Shown: positions 25,275-40,200 of the stretch, in pieces | How the letters are laid out: every line of letters starts with the position of its first letter | Position numbering within the stretch: position 1 is the first letter of the stretch | Source: Parapristionchus giblindavisi | Lineage: Eukaryota > Nematoda > Chromadorea > Rhabditida > Diplogasteridae | Assembly: GCA_943737045.1 (NCBI GenBank) | Contig: CALSFV010000212.1 | Span: 915,001 to 979,000 of the forward strand | Direction of reading: 5' to 3' | DNA length: 64,000 bases | Notes under the pieces: generated by a model | Told to the model about the DNA's origin: nothing | The model's database searches: none | The model's input: the letters and a program-made list of their open reading frames with translations, nothing else | Translations under genes and position numbers: made by a program

Positions 25275-28200
25275 CTAGACAAGAGAGAATCCGGTGAGTT
25301 GTTGAATCGATATTCTGAGTCTCTTGAGGAGTTCGGTCTTATCAGGACAATCGGGTAGATCAAGGAGATTGAAGCAAGTGTGGGCAACGGGAAGAAGATG
25401 AGAGGCACACGGCTGAATGGCCGCGTCGATACCGTCGAAACCACGAACCTGACGGAGGAATACAGATTGATCTTTGATCTTTAGATTATGATCTTTGAAT
25501 CATATTGGTTGCGAATTGTCTTCAGCGCAATGTATTTGGCTAGAATGCTTAAATACTCGCTAATCAGCGTAAATCACGCTTATCGAAAGAGTAAAAGTAT
25601 ATTTCAAAGTTTAGAGACGCAAATCCACAGGTCGAACGCAGGCAATCTCGATACAGTAATCTATTTAATACGTCAAATAGATATACAGTTAACAGGAATA
25701 ACGTATGATCGCCTACAGCTGATTGCTATCGACTATTAATATTACCACAAACTACAATTCACCAGGTTCCAATCTGTGTTGCGTTCTATCCCTTCAGGCA
25801 TCCACTCCATAACCAAATTAGACTAGAACAGGGGACGCGCACGTAGTTTGATCTTTGATCTCTCGTAATCTCTCACCGGTAGTCGGGTGGATCCGGAGAG
25901 GAATTGAAGGAAGGCCTTTCGTTCGTCGACTGACAATTCGAAGAAGGCCGCCCAAAAGGCAATAATTGTGGGATGAACAGGACTGTACACTCCCTTGTAC
26001 TGCATACGCTGAAACGGAAAGACGATAATATTTGATCGAATGATCTTTGATCTTTAGGCCCCCAGTCTTTGATTATCAACCAATCGGATAGATTTCGAGA
26101 AGTTTCAAAAATCAAGAGTTTAAATTATTGATCTTTAAAAAAATCAATAAAAATCTTTAACAAATCAAGACCTGCTTAAACTTGTCCCAGTCATAGTTCT
26201 CATTACCCACGACCATCTCCATCAGTTCACGAGGCTGAAATTGAATCAATCAATCAATATTATCTAGACAAATCAATCGATATTCTTCGACCAACAGTTA
26301 GCTATCGTTTACACGATCAGAGTCAGAATATTTTTGCGGGCGGTTCTCAGCAAACATTGATTCTAATTACAACAATCATGTCTTAAGGAAACCGTAAAAC
26401 AAGATAGCAACGGGACGATAATATTTTGGCTAAAATGACGCTCAAAAGGTTAAACGCAACGGAGATCAGGGCTAATAATTCGTATAAAGATGTGGAAAAG
26501 CCCTCCCTCGTCACAATTTTCGAACAGACCATAGTAAATATACTAATTAAATTATAAAAATTTTTTAAATTTAAAATTTAAAATGCACATAACCGTTTAA
26601 GTTACAAAATGCACATATCATATGGCTTAAACCATTTAAAAAATAATTTAAATAATTTAAAATCGTCTCACTTGGAACAACTTTATGACTGCCGAGTGTA
26701 CAATTGCACCGAATCCGTCACAGAATGATTCGATCTGCTTCGAGATCTAACGAGAAATTATTGATTAGACCTCTTTTGTCACTACTTTGTTTTCTACACA
26801 TAAATACTATTATTATAGTCAGAGATCAAAGATCAAAGATCAAACAACAAAATGACAATAAATTCCTTTCAATCGTTCAGATGACATCATATCAGTGAAG
26901 AGTTTTGGAACTTAGATAGTGAAAAATGAGAAAACATTAAACTCTTAGAAGAATAGAGATCAAAGATCAAGGATCAAAGATCAAAGATCACCTCTTTATT
27001 CATTCCTTCTTCAAGTCGCGCTTGCACATACAGCTTGACATACTCGGCCTTGTTCGCTGATGTGACTGGTTTCTGAATGAACGAAATAAATCATGAGAAA
27101 TCAAAGATCAAAGATCAAAGATCACTCACATCTTCTCCTCCTTCCTTCAGTGGAACAGTCACCGGAGTGCCAAAGTACGAGTGAGAAATCGTGAAGTTCA
27201 GCATGAATACCTACAATTGAATATAAATATTAATGATAATATTGATTATCGATTAAATGGATGTGGAATAAACCCTCTACTAAAGATGACAGAACACGTT
27301 AGTTCCATCTCCAGTTAGTTGTTATGATCTTTGATCTTTGAATACAAAATGACTATGACATTCTACCGTACCCCAGTTACCCCTACCGTATACCTCTTCC
27401 ACATCGTCGCCTTCATAATCCAGTAGAGACTGTAGTCCCTTTCCCTCGGTAGGTGACAGTTCCGCCAGATCTTCCAGTGATAGATCTTTCTTCAGAATCA
27501 ACTGAAAGCATTTGAATAATTAGGAGATTATCAGTGAAATTTCGAACGTTATAAAAAAGTGCCACTATCATTGTTAGTTGACCTTTGAGACCCATCACTG
27601 CTGTATTTGCTATCACACCTTTAGGTGTATCAAATAAATAAAAATAAAAATAAAAGTAATAGACAATGGCAGAATAGAATCGCTAAAATTCATTCATTTT
27701 ATCCCGTCTTTTACCTCACATTCATCACTACAGTCGCGCCGGAAAGTCAGTGCCAACTTTTTGTTTTTGTTATATTTTGTGAACCAATCGTGTTATCGGG
27801 CCGCTCTCGCGAGTTCTTATGGGAAATTTATCGAGGAATCCGATCCTGATATTGAGGAGTCATGAGAAATTCTCATTATTGCGTAATGATGACGCAATCG
27901 AAGTGCACTTTTTTGAAAAATCATAACTCAGAGGAAAATTTTTTTCCAGCCTACCGTTCTTCTAGAAGTTTGAGATCTTCGTGTCGGCTACTCAGAAAAA
28001 AATTTTTAGGCTGCTGCGATTTTTTTCAACCGCGGCGGCCTTGCTGCAAGATGGCGGCTGCAAACTCATATCTCAGCTCCAAGACATGCTAGAGACTCGT
28101 TCTTGGGATCAAAATGATCCTTATCATGTCCCAAATAATCCCTGAATGTATGGTCTTGATCGGACCACAATTGCCTTCAGTACACCAAAAAGTCATTTTT

Positions 28201-31200
28201 TCCGATTGCCTCACTTTGAGGGCCTACAATTATGAGAGTGATTTTTCTAAAAATGTGGTTCTTGTGCTAAAATGTGCCAAATCCATCATAGAATATGTCT
28301 ACGAGTTTGGGTGGACCCATCTTGCAAACCCTCGGTGCCACAGCAGTCTTTATCGCACGCACTCACTGCGCGTGCGCGCGCCGCTCCCCTTATAAGGGAG
28401 AGAGAAGGGGATGGAGGGAAAGGGCTGGAGGTGCGCCGCCGTAACGAGTGCCTTCTCGCTTGACGCTTGCCGTGAAAATGGTAAGCAAGCTGCTTTCACC
28501 AAAGTGTGAGGATGACTTCTGGGATGGATTTGGCACATTTTAGCACAAGAACCACATTTTTATTGTAGGCCCTCAAAGTGAGGTCATCGGAAAAAATGAC
28601 TTTTTGGTGTACTGAAGGCAATTGTGGTCCGATCAAGACCATACATTCAGGGATTATTTGGGACATGATAGGGATCATTTTCGTCCCAAGAACGAGTCTC
28701 TAGCATGTCTTGGAGCTGAGATATGAGTTTGCAGCCGCCATCTTGCAGCAAGGCCGCCGCGGTTGAAAAAAAATCGCAGCAGCCTAAAAAATTTTTTCTG
28801 AGTAGCCGACACGAAGATCTCAAACTTCTAGAAGAACGGTAGGCTGGAAAAAAATTTTCCTCTGAGTTATGATTTTTGAAAAAAGTGCACTTCGATCATA
28901 CATTTTCGAGCACTCACATTGTGAGTGCGCACTTTTTGTCAATGCGGTCAGTTTTGAAACTGGAGACCCATCTAGGAATATGAGGGAGATCGAGATTAGT
29001 AAGAATCACCTAAGATCGGGTCAGTTTTGAGTACTTGAGGTGTAGATCGGGTCAGTTTTGTTCTAATTTCGGGTCAGTTTATAATTCGCAAAAACAACAG
29101 ATTGTGGGTGGGGCGAAAATGTATGACTTCGATTGCGTCATCATTACGCAATAATGAGAATTTTTCATGACTCGTCAATATCAGTGTCGGATTCCTCGAT
29201 AAATTTCCCATAAGAACTCGCGAGAGCGGCCCGATAACACGATTGGTTCACAAAATATAACAAAAACAAAAAGTTGGCACTGACTTTCCGGCGCGACTGT
29301 ATACGAAATCCAAATAAATATTATGCTAAACAACTCTTTACGTCTATCAAAGGTATCAAGTTACCCATTTGCATATCAAAGCTATGAAACGACAAAGCAC
29401 CTGCTCTAATAAGTGGGCGATTGAAAACGAATGTTTGAGCATATCCTTGTCATGGGGGCCTTGCGCATAACCTTGCCTCGCAGATCTTTTTAAAAATCTC
29501 CATCGAATATGTACAAAAATTACCTCCCTCTTCCCCCGTTTTGCGCACAGCGTGCCCACCTATGCTTGCTATTTTGCGCTACGATCTACCCTCGTGATTT
29601 CTAGGATATTTAACATACATTATCATACCCTCGTAATGCGAGGATTGACCCACTATATAAAGCCCATTTTAGGCCACTAGATGCGAAAGGAAGCTAAAAA
29701 TGGCGATTTTAAGCGAAAATAACGAATTTTGTGAATAAACCCACAATATTACGGCGAGGGTACAGAAAATGTATGATATTTAACGTTATTTCAAGCATAG
29801 AATATAAACGCAAATACTACTAAAATAGGTAAACATGACTAGAGTACCGTTTACCATATCAGTCTCTCCCTGATGAAATATTCTAATAGTATTTTACTAA
29901 AAATATTATCTACCGTATACATCGTGACTACAAATTCCCTACCGTACACCCTGTGCCTACCGTAACGCTACAGAATACCTTGTAGAGTGCAAGCGGGAAT
30001 GGGATCGGGACGAGGACGTCATTGTAGATGGCCAATCCACACAGCATACCCACCAGTCGGAACGAGTCAGCGTCGCCCTAAAGAGTTCGAAGATCAGGGA
30101 TCAAAGATCAAAGATCAGATTTCGATTCATTGAGATATGTTATAAAAATTTTTAAAAAATCAATACTAACCTCGACACCCGAGAACCAGATCAGCCGCGA
30201 TTCCTCATTCTCCGTGAACATACCGTAGCTAAAAGTAATCACAATCAATAAAATCAGTTCACGATCGTCTAGCGTGTGACTACCATACTCTGGCTGGAGT
30301 AACTTCTCAAACAGCATAATGAAGAACTCCTTGCGCACGCCACCTCGATCTTCAGCCTCTTCGCCTTCGAAAGTCACTCTGCAAATATGGACATTTTTTT
30401 TCTAAACGTTGGAAATAAGTTATTTACACCATACACCACACACCGATGTAACTGTATCATATGGCGCACTTTAGCAGCACATCGGTGTCGAGGTGTACTA
30501 GCCAAATAGTAATCGTGTAATGACTAAGAAGATTTCAGACATGTAAGCTAACGGGGCAACAATTATCGATTGAATTGACACAACTATTGATTGAATACCG
30601 TACTTCATTGGCTTTCTCAGCTTCTCTGGATGTTCGGCAAGCACGTGGGTAAGAGTATCCTGTAATAATTGAAGCAAAAATAAAAGATGAATGTCACTCC
30701 TTGCTATGGAATAACACTTGCAATATTCACGTTTCACGTAAACTTGATAGATTGATAACATTCATTATGGCTGATCTGTGTTTGACAATCATAATTCATA
30801 TTCCTAATATTATATTTCACATTCACCATTATTGCAACAAAAATCGACTAGACTAAGGTAATCCATGTAATGATGTAGGTGTTTACGCATCTCTTCACTT
30901 ATTATCTAAAGTTTTCTTATGCAATCATCAGAGATCAAAGATCAATAATTCTCATAGATCATCTGACCTCCAGTATATGGTCCCTTCTGATCGTAATTGA
31001 GAAGAATGGATCACCGATGAGAACATTCGCACCGAAGATATTCCACACTTGATTCGTCGACATCGCCGCTCCCTACAACATCACAACACCAATTTGTCTT
31101 TTTTTTAAAAATTTTTACATGCGTCAGATCTAACGCTAATACGATTCTATAACACACTACATTTCAGTCAGATAGTCATGTCAGATATCTCGTAATTAGT

Positions 31201-34200
31201 GCGTAAAGCACATTTAACTTCCCGTAATGTCAAACATTCAAATCGGTATGAAATTTGTACACGAACAGGTGGCACAACTAGGGAGGGGGAGTTCAAAGAT
31301 CAAAGATCACAGTACCTGTTGTTGCACCTTCGAGTCGACGTGTAGTATTTCAGTCTTGGCGAATTGATTGAACACGAAGGGATATCGCATCCAGTAGAAG
31401 TTATCCTCCTTCTAGAACGAAATAGATAATCAATACCCGAATACCGTAACCCAATGATGGCGAGTTCAATCGGGTCAGACACACAAACTGACATTGGGCA
31501 CTTTGACGTATGAGTACTCGAAGAAGTCCTGTTTGATACGATCATTGCCAATGTTATAGATGTAAAATGTGTCGAGGGACACACGTTCGCCGGCCTCGTT
31601 CAGAGCGTGCAACAACGACAGCATACCCAGAAGGATTGTCCATCTGAAATTGGAGAGAGATGGTCACAGTCATGGATGGACCTAAGGGGTTACTGTAGTA
31701 GACGCCTCATAAGGGAAGCACCAGTTACAACTGGAACGATTCTGTAGCGACCCATATGGGTCGGGAAGAGGTGTCCAAAAGAGGTTTACCACCCAACCAT
31801 AGTCACCCATATGGGACGCTTTCAGAATAGTTTCCGTGACGGACAACTGGTGCTTCCCTTGTGAGGTTTTACTTTGTTAGCGTGACAAGAGTGAATGCGC
31901 ATCAGCCTGGTGAAACAATGTTTCAAATGGGCAATATAGAGACCAAGCCAACTTGAGGTCCCAATATTCTATTACCAATCTCATCAATCAATAATCACGT
32001 CTCTCGTTCACCTGCTCTGCATTGTATAACGCAACCGTGACCAATGAAATAATGGAGAAGGGATGGCAAAATGAGCGAGAATGAAGAAACATTCTGCCTC
32101 TTGGAACGAAGTTTCAAGGGAACAGTTTTTTTTGCTTCCATTTTTGGTGTTAAAAGGCGTTCTCGCTAAGGCGGCAAGCAAAGTGGCACAGTTGCTGAAA
32201 ATCGTTTCTATGCGCTCAAACTTCACAGGTGGAGTCCCTAGGGGTGGAATACACTTCAGCCAAAAAGTTGGACTCCAAAAGTGATCTTTGATCTTTGATC
32301 TCGCGAAAATTTTTTTTCTGATTTGCCTATCGTGTTATATACCATTCGAAAGAGCGCAAAAAGTTATACTTGTGGGTCAATTTTCAAAGTGTTTGGTCGA
32401 CAACATAGCCGATGATGCGCGAAAAACCAATTTTTTGGGACATTTTTCATGTTCAAAAAAATAAATCACCACTTTACGATAATCTCCGGGGAAATTCATT
32501 TACGCTATCTTGTAGCAAATTTAATGTAGAATTCAATAAAAATATTTCGAGAAAAATCTAAATACTCTATTTACGTTTTTTCGAGCAAATCTATCGCCCG
32601 ATTTCAGCTCACAGGTTCGAACCCCACCAAGAGCAAGGTTTTTTGCATATTTTTCACAGACTTATCAATGCTGCCCAAGACTTTTCTTAGTGCATACGGT
32701 CTTCAGAAAGTTGTTTTATTCACAAATTAAGCGAATAAAGTGTAAAACTGACAAGTCATTCAAAGAAAATGTATTTTATCTGATTCTCAATTAGTTCGGT
32801 ATAATATCATCGACTCCAATAATCTCTATATCTTCATCGATGTCAAACACGTTATCTAGGTTTGTCATGATAGATTCCACTACAAAGTCACGATCGCTGA
32901 ATAGCTCGAGAGAATTTTCCTAATCAAAAAGAAAATAAAGTCGCAGTCCTCATTATTAACAAGGGAAGGACCAGTTGCGACGGAAACGATTCTGACAGCG
33001 ACTCATATGGGTCGTTAGGGTTGAGGGGGGACCGCCAAAACTGTTTTCAAAAGTTGCCAAACTGTTCTGGTAATCGATATTTTCAATCAATATTTTCAAC
33101 GCATGTGCGGATAAAATGCCATTACTATGTGTTTAATGAAGCTGCAGGTTTCAAACTTGGCAGAGACAATACCCCATGAGTGATACAAAACCTGGTCTAG
33201 TATGAGCTCGATCAGTTGAATTCTGGGAAATTTTAAAAATTTATTTTTTCTTATTTTGAGAGGTACAGGCAGTACCTTCTCACTTTAATTTCGATTCAAT
33301 TTAAATGCCAGATGTCTTCTATATATAGTAGACGACAATATACTAGAGTTTCATGAAATTTCGTGTTTTTCGGGAAAAGTCATAATTGAAGAAAGATGGT
33401 AGAAACCAATTTCACGCTTTTTTCGAAATTGTCTGAATTTGTCCGATTCGGCTTAGATTTTGCCACGACAATTATCATGAAGACAAAAGATGATCCCTAT
33501 GATAGAATAGCTATGGATGCTCTTTTAGTCCCACAGCAAATCATTTTACTTTGTTACACTTTCTGCGAAAATCGTGTATGTTCAAAATTGCTCAAAATTC
33601 ACCCGATCGGGCTCATTCTCTACCATGTTTTGGAAAACTCGTGGGCTATTATCTCTGCCAAGTTTGGAATCTGCAGCTTCATTGAGCACAGAGTTATGGT
33701 ATTATAGCGGCGCATATTTTGAAAAATATTTATTGAAAATATCGATTACCAGAACAGTTTGGCAACTTTTTCGTCGCAACTGGTGCTTCCCTTGTAAGCT
33801 CATAATCAGGCAGGCATCTCGCCTAAGAATTTAACGCTTCTACTACACACTTTTAAGTTGACCCCCTCTTTTCTCCACAGTTTTCGATGTCCCTTGGGTA
33901 GGACATCTCAGATTCAGAGTAGCAAGGAAGGTAGATCTAGCGTCTCTCCAGGAGCTCACGTCAAAGTTCGTCGTTGAGGCTCCTTCTGATGCGATTTTCA
34001 CGGCTCACAGTAGAGCTATGAAAAAGTTTCCAGCAGATGAAATGTGTATTTTCTCCAGTACTTTCAGATAAAAATGTGAAAATGCAACCTTTTTAATTGT
34101 TTGTTCCCTAAGGAATTGATCACGTTCCAATGTCCCGGGAAAGATTTTTTCAAAGGCTCAACCGTTGATAGCTTTCATTTTAGCTCTTGAGAAACGCTTT

Positions 34201-37200
34201 TCATGGGGATTGGACTGAACTACGTCCAAAAACTGCATTTGAATTCTGGTAGATCGCCAATGAAAGCTTTGAGCTACTCGAAATTGTCGGCTCCTTGCCA
34301 GGATTGTCATGTAACATACGGGAGAATGGGCTGAGGATGTCGAGTCGCTCACTTATGTTCGTGTTGCTCTCTCTCTCTCCATTCACACCAGCGAAAGGAG
34401 TCCATTCCGATGGTTCCTTGTACAGATTAACCGATGAGTACTGTAGATATTAGAGAATCTTCCAGTTCGGACCAGTAAATGAGCATCCAACATGGATACG
34501 TCGAATGGTATGGATTCCAACGAAAACTCGCTCTAGAATTCTTCGAGAAACATCGATCAGTTGGCCAGAAAGCCAGATAGCTAAAGCTTAAAAATATCTT
34601 CAGTATTCATCGGTCAATCCGTACCAGGAACCATCGGAATGGACTCCTTTCGCTGGTGTGGCTGCAGCGAGAGCAAAATGAACATGAGCGAGCTACTCGA
34701 CGTCAGATTGATCATCAACAAATTCTAACTTATATTACATGAAATCCTGTCAAGGAGCCGACAATGGCGAGTAGATCAAAGCCTTCATTGGTGATCTACC
34801 CGCATTCAAATGCAGTTTCTTGGACCTTGTTCAGTAAAATCCCCATGAAAATCGTCTCTCAAGAGCTAAAATGAAAGCTGTTTACGAGCTCTATCGATTG
34901 AGCCTTTAAAAAATCTTTCCCGGGACGAACTAATTGAGAATAAGATAAAATACATTTTCTTTGAATGACTTGTCAGTTTTACACTTTATTCGCTTAATTT
35001 GTGAATAAAACAACTTTCTGAAGACCGTATGCACTAAGAAAAGTCTCGGGCAGCATTGATAAGTCTGTGAAAAATCTGCAAAAAACCTTGCTCTTGGTGG
35101 GGTTCGAACCTGTGAGCTAAAATCGGGCGATAGATTTGCTCGAAAAAACGTAAATAGAGTATTTAGATTTTTCTCGAAATATTTTTTATTAAATTCTACA
35201 TTAAATTTGCTACAAGATAGCGTAAATGAATTTCCCCGGAGATTATCGTAAAGTGGTGATTTATTTTTTTGAACATGAAAAATGTCCCAAAAAATTGGTT
35301 TTTCGCGCATCATCGGCTATGTTGTCGACCAAACACTTTGAAAATTGACCCACAAGTATAACTTTTTGCGCTCTTTCGAATGGTATATAACACGATAGGC
35401 AAATCAGAAAAAAAATTTTCGCGAGATCAAAGATCAAAGATCACTTTTGGAGTCCAACTTTTTGGCTGAAGTGTATCCCACCCCTAGGGACTCCACCTGT
35501 GAAGTTTGAGCGCATAGAAACGATTTTCAGCAACTGTGCCATCTTCCATCCCGTTCACTGCATTCTTACCGAGAACGCCTTTTAATTAATTGCAGCTCAA
35601 TATCAATCATTCGATAAATCAATATCACTAACGTCTTCGTGTCGTTCTTGTTCTCATCCACACTACACTGAACGGCAGCGACCAAACCGACAACGAGACG
35701 ACGGAAGTGCCTCAGGGGTACATCCAACCACCATTGACCTACATCAGATTATTATTATTAATATTGATTTTATTACACACAAAAGCCTAGAATCAGTGCT
35801 AACACTAAAATAAGCAGCATTATCATCATTCGCTGAAACCGCAAATCACTTGGGACTAATGCATGAACAAGAATTCAAATTTCATTTCTTCTTTCTAACA
35901 CACATCTCACTAATTAAAATATTATTAAATAATATTTATTATGATCTTATTAAACTCACTGAGACACTCCATCTGGTCGGCCTTGATATCGGAGAGGAGC
36001 AAGCACAGAGGAACATGGAGACGCTGCAATGGAACACGTTACACTTGTGCGTATAGTTTATTCCCATAAATAATGATTAATATGAAATATTGCTTGATGG
36101 AGTTCGGTTTAAGTTTTGAGGATCACTGTGGCATAAACATGATCTGAACAAAACCAGCTGATATCGTGAACTACTGAATCTATAATACCAATCATTCCCA
36201 ATCTTAGGCCAATATATCGTAGTATGAGAATGAAATATAAGAGAGGAAAGATCTACAGCTCTTATAAGGAGATTTTAGAGCATATTGTCGTATTATTTCG
36301 ATTACCGTATACTACCATATCTCTGAACACTATACCGTAACCTTCTCACCTGCACAATCTTCGGAGTGGGAGACACGAAGGCATCCAACCACGGCACAAG
36401 CAGGAACACCTGTGTGGAGTAGGATGAAATACATTACAGAATACAACAGGATTATTTGGACTGATTAGAGTAGCACTCATTAGAGAAGACATGTAACTTC
36501 TTGTGCGAAGGACAGACTGATGATTTGCTATTCACTGAAAATTCAGAAGAGAGATAGCAGAAGAGAATAGAATGGCCAACTAATTAATACACTTGAAACA
36601 CGAAATCGCTCGTTACAAAACCAAGCACATACAATGTTTTATCTGCTATTAAAGAAATAAATTCTTGTGTTAGCGTGCATCTCTCGTTTGCAGATATCAT
36701 AGAAACGACGGGTTCAACTTATAATATAATAGTAATCATATAATAAAATAATTAAATAAATAAATACCCTGAGGCACTCTGGATGAAGGTACTTCCTCGA
36801 TTTGATTTCGTCCGCAAACAACGACATCTCCAATGATTCCAACATCTGAATAGAAGAGATTGAAAATGATTAAACTCAAATTGAATTAATAAATCAATCT
36901 TTATCCCGCTCACACTTTGGTGAGCTTGGTAAATAATTGTATGATACTGTATTGCCACCGTAATATGATAATATAACATTAATATAATATTTAATATTAT
37001 TAATAGTAATACGAACTATTGACACGACACAGCTCCGCAAAGGACCTAACTCGTGCCCCATAGGTCGAATAGCTAGGTTATTGGTTTTCACAATCCGGTC
37101 AGGTTTTCCGATTTTTGGCAAATTTGGTTCAAAATCCGGTCTTGTTATTCGATTTCTGTGAAATTTTCGCTCAAGATCCGGTCAGGCTTGGTACTTTGTA

Positions 37201-40200
37201 CCATACTTTTCGACCTATGTCGTGCACTCCTACGTTACCATCCATTACAGAATGCTACAGTATCCCACCTTACCAGATCTCCGTATTGTTTCGCGTCGGG
37301 AGATTGAGCGAGTGCATTGAAGAAGTCCATGGCATCGTCGAGTTCCACACCGTGATTGGACGACGAACAAGCGAATCTAAGACAAATAAATCAATATTTT
37401 AAATATTGATTTTCAAACTTCAAAATATTCGAAATTTTATAACACCCTTCAGAAATTCACACACTCCGTGTACGGTCATCACAAGAAGGTATGAAGCAAA
37501 AATCAATAACCACACTGGCCGCTACCGTAACCTCATGCTGAATCAGCTACCATAACCTCCTACCGTATTCTCTTCGAGCTCTTTCTGATCAACAAACCTC
37601 CGATCGTCCTTATGCAGAAAGGAACCATTGAGTGAGGACAACGACGTGAAGGCGCTCTCTATCGATCTACAAATTATTCTTGTTAGAGATCAAAGATCAA
37701 AGGCGATCAATCGATAATCCATCGTATACCCGAGTAGTTCCATCTTATCCTGTAGCAGGTCGCGTTCATTTGTCCACCACAGCACTCTTGGCCGTTTCAA
37801 CTCAACCGATGGTCCACTTGTAATCTGCTGAAATGCAAAGAATTCAACCATTTGGAATTCACAGCACAGACGTGAACGTATCCGTCATACATGATCATGC
37901 TCTCGTCTAGCAAATGTAAGATAGCATTAGCGTAAAAACAATAGCTCTACAGCCCCCGTGGATAACTAAAAGTGGGCGGGTCGCAAGGTCAACACTCACA
38001 TCCGACCCGGCTGCACGCAGCACGAACGACTGCTCGTAGCCGGCAAATAGACTCCGGATCGAGTCGAGACCATCCACGATACGGGGAGTGATCTGAAGCA
38101 AGTACAATTATTGTTTTTGGTCGATCCGGTTCGCAACCCTCATAGTCAGCAGTTGAACAAAAGATACATAAATATTGAAAAGAACCTGAAACGCGCAATC
38201 AACTGGGCGACAATAGGTGTCAGAATAATGGCGAAAATTGAGTGAAAGAAGAGTTCAAAATGTCCGATTACATCGGGGAATCGCAAAAATGTTCAGAAAA
38301 AGGACCCGCACCTGATTTCGCGTATTGCCCTGACCCAGTTGCCCACTGCTGTTGAGACCGAACGAGAACAGACGGCCTGCAAAAAATCCCATTAGCAACT
38401 ACTACAGATCTGAAATACTCCCTCAAAACTTACCAATAATTGTACGATGTATCTCACACATTTGGCCGAAACAACTATTTTTATATTCCATGTTATATAA
38501 CAGTAATATAGTGCATTTGCCTGTTCTTGCATTTTTTACTATATATATTTATACATTCTTGTTCTTTGACATGGTATTCAAAATGTGGTCATGGTAAATG
38601 GTATAACAAGTAATTACGACAACTATGAAAGGCACTGAATATCATACATTTGTATGATCTCCCACCTGCCATAATCAGGTTTCATACAATCGTGATAGCA
38701 GCGATTCTTAAGCTTTCAACAATAGAGCTACCTTCCTCAGACTCACCTCCCACAGTAACGAGTGAGTGAATGCGTCCCGTAGCGATTCGGGTAACGTGTG
38801 AGCCCATCAGATCCTTAAAAATTTAAAATAAAACTTTAAAAAATACATAAATTAGGTTAGGGGTACTTTGGAGGGAATGATATTATTGTTGATCTATTAT
38901 TTATATATTTGTAGTAATACTATGTCGACCATTCATTTTTCTCACTTTTTTTAATGAAAGATTAATGATTAAAGACTAATGAACCCTACTACAGGGAAAT
39001 CATACATCACAGGATCACTTCTGTAATTTGTATTTCACATTAACGCTCACGATTGATATGTTTTTGTGTGATTATCCTATCATATTCTTACAGTAGAGAT
39101 AGCAATCATTTTCTAAAAGTCATACGGTATCCCGATTTATCTGATTATCCCATCAACTGCATATTTCTCTATGGCAAAGTTCTCATTGTATCACTCAACG
39201 CTCTCTCCCAATCATACCATAAAGCTAGGGATTAGGTCATAGATTGTCTGCCAGCAGGTTCCGCAGACTCCGCCCACTTTGGTCTTACGCCTTAAATAGA
39301 TACTAATAGTCCGCATCTTCATCTCCTCCCTATTATTCTATTCTATTTTTTCTTCTAATTCTGTATATAATCAACGGCCATCAATCAATATGCAGATTGA
39401 GGGCAATTCGACATGTCAGGTACGCTTATGAGATGTATACTATAAAGCTGATCCATTAAAATCTCATTTTTTTGTCATATTTGTGATCTCTGAAACGGAA
39501 GAAGGGTCATAAGCTAAAGCACCAGCCTTACACAAATATTATCCGACAATCGACATGATTTTAAAAAATAAATACTTTCTATTAATTTATATTTTATTCA
39601 TTTATTGTATCGGTCAAAAATCCGGGAGAATAATAGAGGCTAACTTAGAATGAACAACTTATGCGAGAGCTGATAGTTTGTACGCAAGGGCTGAACGAAG
39701 TGCAAACAAAGTTAGCAGAGAAGACAGAGGAATCGAAGGCATATGAAGTGGGTCTTATGATAATCCTAGCTAGTCATCATTTATCTGTATGATTTACATA
39801 ATTGTACAATAATTCTATATAATATCATACATTTACCGTAATCAAATTTTATTTACATAAACCCACCATAATCCTATATCATTAAAACGGAAAAGAATTT
39901 ATTTAAATAAACTTATTTTGTAGTTGAATCAATAAATTTCAGAATGAGATGAAGTCAATGATGACTACCTTTCAAAGAACACTTGATATCAATAATAGAA
40001 AGGTTCGTGACAGTGTGCGGTTAATTAAGAATCCAAATAATGTCTTTGTCTAGATCGAGGAACTTGAGGCAAAATGTGAAGAAAATTCGATTAAGGGCAT
40101 TATAGTAAAACAACTGACAAACTTTGTCTATTGTATTGATCAGGTATTGTGTGATTGTTTCATATTGTAAGACCAAAAGCTTCATTTCCACAATTTCTAC

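Larger units (their letters stand above)
25275..30378 (-). other. HECT catalytic domain exons of HERC4
   Basis: Exons 24-33 encode most of the HECT fold, about residues 690-1012. Visible landmarks are FEGEEAEDRGGVRKEFF, YGMFTENEESRLIWFS, MLCGLAIYNDV, and LPVAHTCFNLLDLP in the last exon. The Cys at about residue 980 is the ubiquitin-thioester residue, and the protein ends FSLV. All key HECT residues I know are present, so the enzyme should be active. Confidence 0.92.

Noticed and set aside
33396..33834. Open frames of 103 and 86 codons in HERC4 intron 19
   Set aside because: They lie within an inverted-repeat element, overlap in different frames and show no family resemblance.
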